Below are positions 1 to 7,404 of a stretch of 62,295 nt of DNA, piece by piece. The DNA comes from Nitrococcus mobilis (lineage in GTDB: Bacteria; Pseudomonadota; Gammaproteobacteria; Nitrococcales; Nitrococcaceae). How positions within the stretch are numbered: position 1 is the stretch's first letter; each line of letters starts with the position of its first letter. The translations under genes and the position numbers were made by a program. The DNA is taken from assembly GCA_024102725.1 (NCBI GenBank), contig JAGFJL010000004.1, positions 1-62,295 on the forward strand, given 5' to 3'. The notes beneath the pieces were generated by a model. The model did not search any database. It saw nothing but the letters and a program-made list of their open reading frames with translations, and was not told the DNA's origin.

Positions 1-41
1 GGCAGCGGCATGGCCGTTGCCTCCCGGAGCATTGTGCATTG

Positions 42-185
42 TGCACCAATGACGCGGCGTTGGCAGCCTGCTCACTGTGTCGGCACCGGCTGGCCGGCCG
101 CCGGCAACTTCGAAGAGCCAGCAATCCAGGCAACCCCTCCGAATTAAGATCACCTTCGTGAAGGCGCGGTTTACTCCGACCAAGC
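42..185 (+). pseudogene. Relic of a V-type ATPase subunit A gene
   Basis: This stretch aligns by eye with the middle of the intact subunit A gene at about 8620-8745. Shared blocks include the region coding NDGGVGSL, the block coding AGGNFEEP, the following CAGGC-AC segment, and a final GT-AAGGC block. Several one- to three-base indels break every frame, so no protein can be made. It lies on the same strand as the ATPase operon, upstream of the B gene, and ends where the antisense alcohol dehydrogenase begins. Its left limit is uncertain because the window starts here. I read it as a leftover copy of atpA; an F-type alpha subunit is less likely because the SPAGGNFEEP block is typical of V-type A subunits. 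Confidence 0.75.
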
Positions 186-192
186 CACTACC

Positions 193-1224
193 TCACTCGG
201 CTGTCAGTAGGATCTTGATGGCTTTCTCCGCCGCGGCCTTTGAGAACACCTGGTAGGCCTGCTCCACTTCATCGAGCGGGAATCGGTGGGTCACCAGCGT
301 GGCCGGCTCAAGACCGCCAGCCTGCACAATCCGCATTAGGACGGGGATGGTGTTTGTGTTTACCAGCCCAGTACGTAGAGTGACGTTCTTGATCCAAAGG
401 TCCTCAAGGTGAAGCTCGACGCTGCGACCGTGGACACCGACGTTGGCAATATGGCCGCCCGGCCGTACGAGGCGTTGACATATATCGAAGGTCTCCGGGA
501 TGCCAACCGCTTCAATGGCGACGTCCACCCCCTCACCGGCGGTGATCCCACGGACGGATTCCAGCGGGGTATCAGTCACGATATCAGTGGCTCCGAGCTT
601 GCGAGCCATCGCCAGACGATTCTCGTCCGGGTCAATCATGATGATCCGGGCGGGAGAGTAAAACCGCGAGGTCAACAAGGCCGCCAGTCCAATGGGGCCG
701 GCGCCAACGATGGCGACGGTATCCCCTAGGCCCACTTCGCCATACAGTGCGCCGATCTCGTGGCCGGTAGGGAGGATGTCGCTGAGCATGACAGCGGCAG
801 CGGAATCGAGGCTCTGTGGTAGGGGGTGCAGGCTGTTGTCCGCGTGGGGAATACGTACGTATTCGGCCTGGGTTCCATCGATTAGATGGCCAAGGATCCA
901 GCCGCCGTCCCGGCAATGCGCGTACATCCCACGCTTGCAGAAATCACAGCGGCCGCAAGAAGTGATGCAAGAGATGAGAACCCGATCGCCCGCCTTGAAA
1001 TTGGTTACGCCCTCGCCAACCTCCGTGATAATGCCGACGCCCTCGTGACCCAGTATGCGGCCACGCTCCACGCTTGGTACATCGCCTTTAAGGATGTGCA
1101 GATCGGTGCCGCAAATTGTGGTATGGGTAAGCTGGACTACAGCGTCCGTAGGTTTATTGATCGCGGGCTTCGCCCGCTCCTTCCAGACGCGCTGGCCGGG
1201 CCCTTCGTAGACAAGCGCTTTCAT
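193..1224 (-). CDS. Zinc-dependent alcohol dehydrogenase
   Basis: A 343-residue medium-chain dehydrogenase, the normal length for the family. It should oxidise an alcohol or reduce an aldehyde with NAD(P) in the cytoplasm. The catalytic-zinc site is visible as CGTDLH near residue 38 and GHEGVG near residue 59. The structural-zinc cysteines are in SCGRCDFCKRGMYAHC near residues 89-104. The Rossmann loop is VGAGPIGL near residue 173, followed by an acidic DPD about 20 residues later that favours NAD. The ATG at 1224 has an AAGGA about nine bases upstream. It is antisense to the ATPase operon and sits between an atpA relic and atpB, so it probably entered later. The substrate cannot be told from sequence. 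Confidence 0.9.
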   Translation of the reverse strand: MKALVYEGPGQRVWKERAKPAINKPTDAVVQLTHTTICGTDLHILKGDVPSVERGRILGHEGVGIITEVGEGVTNFKAGDRVLISCITSCGRCDFCKRGMYAHCRDGGWILGHLIDGTQAEYVRIPHADNSLHPLPQSLDSAAAVMLSDILPTGHEIGALYGEVGLGDTVAIVGAGPIGLAALLTSRFYSPARIIMIDPDENRLAMARKLGATDIVTDTPLESVRGITAGEGVDVAIEAVGIPETFDICQRLVRPGGHIANVGVHGRSVELHLEDLWIKNVTLRTGLVNTNTIPVLMRIVQAGGLEPATLVTHRFPLDEVEQAYQVFSKAAAEKAIKILLTAE

Positions 1225-1787
1225 TGTTCAGCTTCCTTGTTCGCGATGAGTCAACTTATACGACATTCGTAAACCCGCATCGGTTCGTCCAGAGCAGTGA
1301 CGAGTCGGTTGTGGCTCTACACGTCTCTCTGGCAGTGTAGATGCCGAACAAGGAGAGGGAAAATCCATTCTATAAGCATTTACTGATAAGCTGGCCAGTA
1401 TTGCTCGCCGACAGCGCCGCCAATCCGCCGTTTCAATTTTTTTGACACAAAGGGGTTCTCGAAACTGCGAGTGAGGTTCCATCGCAGCCGCCATCCACGG
1501 CTAAAGGCCAGGCCCCCAGTTTAACCGCGAGTCAGGCGAGGCCCAGATCAGTCGGTGTAGACGCCCGATCGAATGTGGCGCACGTGCGCGTGCCGTAAAA
1601 CAGATACGGCCGCGCGTGTTTCGCTATCGTTTGTTGGATTCGCCGTAGCGGGCAAGACTAAACTGAACTGCCTCCGCCTTTCCGGAGATTCGTTGGGTCG
1701 AGCCAGGCCGGCAGGGCAAAGAAAGAATGCATAGGAGCTGACCACCAGCGTCGGTCGAAGCGGGCGTAAGCGTGGAGGTATTGGGAC
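1225..1787. other. Intergenic region, probable leader of the ATPase operon
   Basis: No credible gene is seen in these 563 bases. The region separates the divergent dehydrogenase and atpB and must hold both promoters. A TTGACA lies at 1442-1447, but no good -10 hexamer follows at the right distance, so I do not call a promoter. Confidence 0.5.
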
Positions 1788-3161
1788 ATGACGCAGACTC
1801 TTGCGCGGTACACGCAAATCGTCTCTATCATCGGCGATATCCTCCAAGTGCGGGTGCCGAACATCGGCGAGGGCTGGGTTCGCCCGCGTTTGCATGATCT
1901 TGCTTTCACTGAAAGCCAGGAGGGTGAGCGTTCCCTCGCCCAGATTATCCGCATCGACCAGGAGGTGGTCTCGCTTCAGGTTTTCAGCGGCACCGAGGGT
2001 CTGTCCACCGCCGCCGGCGTACGCTTCATCGGCCGGCCCATGGAGGTGACATGCTCGGCTAACATCATGGGCAGGGTGTTCGACAGCACGGGCCGGGCGC
2101 TGGACATAGGGCCGGATCTTGCTCAGGAACGCAAGGTGCCTATCGGCGGCCCTACGGTGAACCCAATGCGACGTGTGATGCCGAGCAAGATGATCCGCAC
2201 GGGCGTGCCGATGATCGACGTTTTCAACTCCTTGGTGGAGAGCCAAAAGATACCGGTCTTCTCGGTGGCCGGTGAGCCCTATAATGCCCTGCTGGCGCGC
2301 ATCGCCGTGCAGGCGGATGCGGATGCGGTGGTTTTCGGAGGCCTGGGTCTGATCTTCGACGATTACCACTTCTTCCGCACCCAGTTCGAGGAGGCCGGTG
2401 TCTTTGCTCGGACGGTCATGTTTGTTAATCAGGCCTCTGACCCGGTAATCGAGCGGCTGTTGGTCCCGGACATGGCGTTGACGGTGGCCGAGCGCCTGGC
2501 GGTCGAGGAGGGGCGGCGGGTGCTGGTGCTGCTCACGGACATGACCGCGTTCGCGGATGCCCTCAAGGAAGTGGGGATCAGCTTGGAGCGGGTACCTTCG
2601 AATCGGGGTTATATGGGGGATCTCTATTCCCAGCTGGCGCGGCGCTACGAGAAGGCCTGCGACTTCAAGGGCGCCGGCTCGGTCACCATCCTTTCGGCGA
2701 CCACCATGCCGGGTGACGACATCACTCACCCGGTGCCGGATAACACGGGCTATATTACCGAAGGGCAGTTCTATCTGCATGGTGGGCTTATCGACCCCTT
2801 CGGCTCACTCTCGCGCCTCAAGCAGCACGTCGTTGGCAAGGTTACCCGTGAGGACCATGGTCAGGTGATGAATGCCATGGTCCGCTTCTACGCCGAGGCC
2901 TCGGACGCCGAGCACAAGGAGTCCATGGCTTTCGAGCTCTCAGAATACGACCGGCGCCTGCTGCGCTTTGCCCGGTTATTCCGCGAGCGTTTTATGGACG
3001 CCAGTGTTTCAATGCCGCTGGAGCAGGCGCTGGGCTTGTGCTGGCAGACCATGGCGGAGTGCTTTACCGCCGAAGAGCTGCTGATCAAGCAGTCATTGGT
3101 GGACAAGTACTTCCCCGAAAGCGAGGCCGAAGGGGAGTCCAGTGCCCAGGCTGGCGCTTAA
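1788..3161 (+). CDS. atpB: V-type ATPase subunit B (non-catalytic)
   Basis: A 457-residue B subunit of the peripheral V1 sector, which alternates with A in the hexamer and binds nucleotide without hydrolysis. A degenerate nucleotide loop, FSVAGEPYNALLA, replaces a true Walker A near residue 157. The conserved SNRGYMGDLYS lies near residue 270 and ATTMPGDDITHPVPD near residue 305. The start ATG at 1788 has GGAGG about ten bases upstream. It is the first gene of a compact operon and its last 20 bases overlap subunit D. In Chlamydia-type operons B follows A; here B is first and A is last. Confidence 0.95.
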   Translation: MTQTLARYTQIVSIIGDILQVRVPNIGEGWVRPRLHDLAFTESQEGERSLAQIIRIDQEVVSLQVFSGTEGLSTAAGVRFIGRPMEVTCSANIMGRVFDSTGRALDIGPDLAQERKVPIGGPTVNPMRRVMPSKMIRTGVPMIDVFNSLVESQKIPVFSVAGEPYNALLARIAVQADADAVVFGGLGLIFDDYHFFRTQFEEAGVFARTVMFVNQASDPVIERLLVPDMALTVAERLAVEEGRRVLVLLTDMTAFADALKEVGISLERVPSNRGYMGDLYSQLARRYEKACDFKGAGSVTILSATTMPGDDITHPVPDNTGYITEGQFYLHGGLIDPFGSLSRLKQHVVGKVTREDHGQVMNAMVRFYAEASDAEHKESMAFELSEYDRRLLRFARLFRERFMDASVSMPLEQALGLCWQTMAECFTAEELLIKQSLVDKYFPESEAEGESSAQAGA

Positions 3162-3747
3162 CAAGAGCGCGCTGCACCGGGAAACCCGCCAGCTGGCTCA
3201 GTACCGCCGGGCGCTGCCGTCGCTGGACCTCAAGCGCCGGCAACTGGTTGCCGAACGCCAGGGTGCGGCGCGCGCGCTTGCCAGCACGACCGCCGAGGTG
3301 GATCGCCTGCGCGAGGGGGTACGCCAGCAACTGCCGATGCTCGCCTTCCGTCGCGTTAGCCTGAAGGATTTGGTGGTGGTCCGCGAGATCCGCCTCGGCG
3401 AGCGCAACGTGCTTGGCTCGCGGTTGCCGGTGCTGGAGTCGATCGAGGTCCAGCCACGTGACTACGGCTTACTGGCAAGACCGCAGTGGGTCGATGTGGC
3501 GAGCGCGCGCCTGCAGAGCATGCTCGTGCTGCAAGTCCGGGTGCGGGTGAGACAGCGCCAGCTCAAGATCCTCCAAGCGGCGGTAGCCAAGGCCACCCAG
3601 CGCGTTAACCTGTTTGAAAAAGTGTTGATTCCGCGCACGCAAGAGCGCATCCGACGGCTGCGGATCCATCTGGGTGAGGGAGAGCGTGCCGCGGTGATCC
3701 GGGCCAAGATCGCCAAGCGCAAACACGGGTACGGAGAGCGCAGATGA
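3142..3747 (+). CDS. atpD: V-type ATPase subunit D (central stalk)
   Basis: A 201-residue subunit D, predicted to be two long basic helices forming the rotor shaft. The N-terminal LNKSALHRETRQL and the central LKDLVVVREIRLGERNV fit the family. The start overlaps atpB by 20 bases and the stop overlaps the ATG of the next gene in an ATGA, which points to translational coupling. Length is typical. No separate F subunit gene is seen in the cluster. Confidence 0.92.
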   Translation: MPRLALNKSALHRETRQLAQYRRALPSLDLKRRQLVAERQGAARALASTTAEVDRLREGVRQQLPMLAFRRVSLKDLVVVREIRLGERNVLGSRLPVLESIEVQPRDYGLLARPQWVDVASARLQSMLVLQVRVRVRQRQLKILQAAVAKATQRVNLFEKVLIPRTQERIRRLRIHLGEGERAAVIRAKIAKRKHGYGERR

Positions 3748-5531
3748 GCATCGTCCAGCTGAGAAAGGTCACGCTCTGTGCCCCCGAAAAGGAGAAGGCG
3801 CAAGTGCTGGATGCGCTGCAGAACCTGGGCTGTCTACATTTATTGCCTCTGCGCCATGCCGAAGAGGCGGGCGAAGCGGGCGAGGAAACGGAGGTAGAGC
3901 AGGCGCGCAAGGCGCTTAAATACCTTGAGGATTTCCCGCTGCGCCGCCATCAGGCGCAGCCGGACGAGACGTTCGATCTGACCACGGTGGTCAACCGGAC
4001 ACTTGATAACCAGCAGCGCACGCGCCAGCTCTCCGATCGTCGTGACTTTCTGCAAAAGCGGATCCGCGAGCTCGAGCCCTGGGGCGAATTTCGTTTCCCT
4101 TCGGAGGGGGCTCCCGCTGGGTACCGGCTGTGGTTCTACCTTGTTCCCCATTATCGGCTCAGAGACGTTTGGGACTCGGGGCTGATCTGGTCCATCGTCC
4201 ATCGGGACAGCCGGTACAGCTACGTCGTCGTCGTAGCCCAAGAGGAGCCGCCAGAGGACGCCATGCCGGTGCCGCGTACGCACACCGGTGCGTTGCCGTT
4301 GTCTGCGGTTCGCCGGCGCCTCGCCCGCGTTGACGTGGAGCTTGAGGAGCTCGATGCCGAGCGTTGGACGCTAACCCGCTGGATCGAGCACATTCAGCGC
4401 AATCTGGCCCGCGCGGCCGACCGTTCCGCGGCGCGTTGGGCTCGTGCCATTACGCTGGATCGTGAGGGAGTGTTCGCGGTTCAGGGCTGGGCGCCAGTCG
4501 ATGCCGTGGCCTCCCTGAGAAGACTGGCGCAGGCGCACGCAGTGGCGCTCGAGGTCGACGCCCCGAGTCCCGACGACACGCCGCCCACCTTGCTGCACAA
4601 CCGCGAGCTGACCGGTGGTGGTGAGGAAGTGGTGGCGTTTTACCAGGTCCCGGGCTACAGGAACTGGGATCCCTCGCCGGTGATGTTCTTTTCGTTTGCG
4701 CTATTTTTCGCCATGATTCTCTCCGATGCTGGATACGCCCTCCTCCTTGGGGCGAGCCTCTGGTTCACCCGCACGCGTCTGATGAGCGCTCGTGCCGGGC
4801 ACCGCATCTACATCATGGGACAGGCCATCGTTGCCGCCTCTGTGATGTACGGCGTGCTCGTGGGCAATTATTTCGGTTACACCGCGCCGCCTGGCTCCGT
4901 TCTCGGCGCCCTGCATATCCTCGACGTTAACGACTTCGAGACCATGATGAGGCTCTCGATTGTCATTGGAGCGGGTCACTTGGTGATTGCCAACGCGGTT
5001 ACCGCGCTGCATCGGCGCTGGCGGGCGACAATGCTCGCTCCGCTTGGCTGGGTCGCGATCGTGATGGGCGGGGTTGTGCTTGGATACGGCGATGATCGCG
5101 GTTACTGGCCCATCGGCGTGGGCGCCCTCGCGGTGTTCGGCTTCACCAGCGACCGGGCTCTGGGCGGCCCGAAGGATATCCTTCTGCGCCTTGGTGCCGG
5201 CATGCTTGCATTGACCGGGCTGACCAAAGCGTTCGGGGACGTGCTGAGCTATCTGCGGCTTTTTGCCCTGGGACTTGCCAGCGCCTCCCTCGCCGTCACC
5301 TTCAACGACCTGGCGGTTTCCGCGCGTGAGGCCCTGCCCGGCGTGGGCCTCGCCGCGTTCCTGCTGATCCTGGTGCTGGGCCACGGCCTTAATCTCGTCC
5401 TGGCCGTGGTCAGCGGCGTGGTTCATGGCCTGCGTCTCAACCTGATCGAGTTCTATCACTGGGGTGTGCCGGAGGGAGGCTATCCCTTCCAGCCTTTTGA
5501 GAAGAAGGAGAGGAAACGGTGGACAACCTGA
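3744..5531 (+). CDS. atpI: V-type ATPase subunit I (membrane stator)
   Basis: A 595-residue subunit I/a, the stator that forms the ion half-channels beside the proteolipid ring. The N-terminal half is soluble and helical. The C-terminal half from about residue 310 has several membrane segments, for example MFFSFALFFAMILSDAGYAL. The helix near residue 505, FGDVLSYLRLFALGLASASL, contains the family's essential arginine in SYLRLFALG. It starts in the ATGA overlap with subunit D and overlaps the proteolipid gene by 13 bases. Confidence 0.94.
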   Translation: MSIVQLRKVTLCAPEKEKAQVLDALQNLGCLHLLPLRHAEEAGEAGEETEVEQARKALKYLEDFPLRRHQAQPDETFDLTTVVNRTLDNQQRTRQLSDRRDFLQKRIRELEPWGEFRFPSEGAPAGYRLWFYLVPHYRLRDVWDSGLIWSIVHRDSRYSYVVVVAQEEPPEDAMPVPRTHTGALPLSAVRRRLARVDVELEELDAERWTLTRWIEHIQRNLARAADRSAARWARAITLDREGVFAVQGWAPVDAVASLRRLAQAHAVALEVDAPSPDDTPPTLLHNRELTGGGEEVVAFYQVPGYRNWDPSPVMFFSFALFFAMILSDAGYALLLGASLWFTRTRLMSARAGHRIYIMGQAIVAASVMYGVLVGNYFGYTAPPGSVLGALHILDVNDFETMMRLSIVIGAGHLVIANAVTALHRRWRATMLAPLGWVAIVMGGVVLGYGDDRGYWPIGVGALAVFGFTSDRALGGPKDILLRLGAGMLALTGLTKAFGDVLSYLRLFALGLASASLAVTFNDLAVSAREALPGVGLAAFLLILVLGHGLNLVLAVVSGVVHGLRLNLIEFYHWGVPEGGYPFQPFEKKERKRWTT

Positions 5532-5965
5532 TCATTGCGCTGGGCTGGGCGGGGCTGTACGGCCCCATGGCGCTGGGGGCGATCGGCAGTATCATCGGCT
5601 GCGCCATCGCCGGTCAGGCCGCCTGCGGAGCGCTGCTCGAGACGGAGAGTGGACACGGCCGTTATATCGGCCTTTCTGCCATGCCTTCTTCGCAGACCAT
5701 CTACGGCATTGTTGTGATGTTCGCGCTGCAGCGTCCGGTGACTGTGGCCTCGGCGCCGGGGCTCGCGGCGGTGGGTCTGCTGGCGGGGACCGCTTTGCTG
5801 TGGAGCGCTGTGCGGCAGGGGGAATGCGTAGCCTCGGCCATCAACACGGCCAAAGCGAAGCCGGAGGTATTGGGGTTGTCCATTGCGCCTGCGGCGATCG
5901 TAGAGGGCTTCGGCGTTTTCGCCTTCATCTTCGCGCTGGTGATCAGCGCCGGCATTCCCCGCTAG
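5519..5965 (+). CDS. atpK: V-type ATPase proteolipid subunit K, sodium-type ligand set
   Basis: A 148-residue double-hairpin proteolipid with four membrane helices that forms the rotor ring. It begins with GTG, with AGGAG about nine bases upstream. The second hairpin has the ion-binding glutamate in AAIVEGFG (residue 129). The first hairpin lacks a carboxylate and carries MPSSQTIYG instead. VRQGECVASAIN in the loop-helix three region supplies a further glutamine. Compared from memory with Enterococcus hirae NtpK (Thr64, Gln65, Gln110, Glu139), the set Ser-Gln, Gln, Glu is conserved apart from Thr to Ser. Sodium specificity is inference. Confidence 0.93.
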   Translation: MDNLIIALGWAGLYGPMALGAIGSIIGCAIAGQAACGALLETESGHGRYIGLSAMPSSQTIYGIVVMFALQRPVTVASAPGLAAVGLLAGTALLWSAVRQGECVASAINTAKAKPEVLGLSIAPAAIVEGFGVFAFIFALVISAGIPR

Positions 5966-5985
5966 CTCGCCGAGAGAGGCACGCC

Positions 5986-6687
5986 ATGGCAGAGGAGAAC
6001 AAGACCGATACCGAGGCTACCCCGTCTTCGGGGGTTGAAGCCCTGATAGATCGACTGGTCCAGGATGGGGTTGAGGAGGGCCGGGCGCGGGCCCAGGAGA
6101 TTGTTCAGTCCGCCGAGCGGCGAGCGGACTGGCTTCTAAAACAGGCTCGGGAGGAGGCGGAGCGGATTCGGGCCCGGGCTCGGGAGGACGCTGAGCGGCT
6201 GCGACGCTCCACCGAAGAGGCGCTGCACGTCGCGGCGCGGGATACCGTGCTGGAGCTCAACAACACGCTGGTGCGCGGATTTACCGAGCAGCTGCGACGT
6301 CTGATCGCCAGCGAGCTCGACGTAGAGGCGTTTTTACGCCAGCTGATTCTGGAGGTCGCGGGGCGGGCGCGGGAACAAGGCGGGCTGGACAAAGAAGAGC
6401 GCGTTGAAGTGGTTCTTCCCACCGACGTCGTTGGCTTGGAAGATCTGCGCCGCGATCCCGAGGAGCTGCGTGCCGGCACTTTGACCTACTTCGCCGCCGC
6501 CCTCGGCCGGGAGCGACTGCGCGAGGGTGTCGCCTTCAGCGCGGGGGAGCCGGGCATGCGGGGCATCCGCATCCGTCTGGCGGAGCAGGATGTAGAGATT
6601 GATCTGACTGAGGAGGCGGTAATGGAGCTTTTGCTCCAGCATCTGCAGCCCCGGTTCCGTGCTCTGCTGGAAGGGGTGGTGCGCTAG
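5986..6687 (+). CDS. atpE: V-type ATPase subunit E (peripheral stalk)
   Basis: A 233-residue subunit E. Residues about 30-90 form a highly charged coiled coil (EGRARAQEIVQSAERRAD, REDAERLRR) and the rest is a compact C-terminal domain, as expected for the peripheral stalk. I chose the ATG at 5986, which has GAGAGG upstream. The open frame extends further back but overlaps the proteolipid gene without a good start. It sits 20 bases after subunit K, and its separate G/H partner is not recognisable. Confidence 0.88.
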   Translation: MAEENKTDTEATPSSGVEALIDRLVQDGVEEGRARAQEIVQSAERRADWLLKQAREEAERIRARAREDAERLRRSTEEALHVAARDTVLELNNTLVRGFTEQLRRLIASELDVEAFLRQLILEVAGRAREQGGLDKEERVEVVLPTDVVGLEDLRRDPEELRAGTLTYFAAALGRERLREGVAFSAGEPGMRGIRIRLAEQDVEIDLTEEAVMELLLQHLQPRFRALLEGVVR

Positions 6688-6692
6688 CGGCC

Positions 6693-7385
6693 ATGGCGCG
6701 GCCCATTCGCTACTACATGTTGATGAGCAGTCTGCCGGCGCTGCCGCCGTTGTTCCACGCGAAGCAGCTTCCCATCTCGCGACTGCGCCTGGAGCAGCGG
6801 CTCGGGCTGCTAGAGGGCACCGACGCGGCGGAGCTTGACCGGACAGAGAAGCTGCTGTCCTGGCAGCGTCTGTCTCTGGACGTGCCGGATGCGACCCTGG
6901 TGGAGCAGGCGGCAGTAGTATTGCCGCGGCTGCAGCATCCGGCCGTGCGCGCTATTGTTCAGGAACGTCTGGAGCTGCGGACGGCCGTTGCGGCCCTGCG
7001 GCGCCGCCAGCGCGGCGGTCCAGAGCCTAGGCAAGGCGAGCCGTGGGGGCACGGGCGCTGGGTGGACCACATCCGCCGCCACTGGCGGGAGCGTACTTTT
7101 CAGCTCGAGCCGATCTTTCCCTGGCTGAGTGAAGCGGAGCGGCTGGTGCGGGCGGGTGGAGCAGCGGAGCTGGAGCGGCTGCTCATGGACATCGTCTGGA
7201 CGCGGCTGACCCGGGCCGTAGCAGGTCACTACTTCGACTTGCTTGCAGTCACGATTTACGTGCTCAAGTGGGATCTGCTGGAGCGGCGCCTGGCCTACGA
7301 TGGCGGAGCCGCATTGGAGCGTTTCGATAGCCTGACGCACGAGGGGCTGGGAGACTTCGACCGGCCGTTCGAACCGTCAGGCTGA
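6693..7385 (+). CDS. DUF2764 protein, subunit C-like partner of the V-ATPase
   Basis: A 230-residue helical protein starting MARPIRYYMLMSSLPAL, which matches the N terminus of DUF2764 proteins. In bacterial V-type operons of the Chlamydia/Bacteroidetes kind this family sits between E and A and is thought to replace subunit C, which joins the rotor to the ring. Here it holds exactly that position, five bases after atpE and 19 bases before atpA. The role is inferred from position and family. Confidence 0.8.
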   Translation: MARPIRYYMLMSSLPALPPLFHAKQLPISRLRLEQRLGLLEGTDAAELDRTEKLLSWQRLSLDVPDATLVEQAAVVLPRLQHPAVRAIVQERLELRTAVAALRRRQRGGPEPRQGEPWGHGRWVDHIRRHWRERTFQLEPIFPWLSEAERLVRAGGAAELERLLMDIVWTRLTRAVAGHYFDLLAVTIYVLKWDLLERRLAYDGGAALERFDSLTHEGLGDFDRPFEPSG

Positions 7386-7404
7386 AAGGGCGGGAGCTGA
7401 CTTT

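Noticed and set aside
1442..1470. Sigma-70 promoter from TTGACA at 1442
   Set aside because: No acceptable -10 hexamer lies 16-18 bases downstream.
1548..2780. Long minus-strand open frame of 410 codons
   Set aside because: It lies fully antisense to atpB, is rich in His and Arg as shadow frames are in GC-rich DNA, and has no family resemblance.
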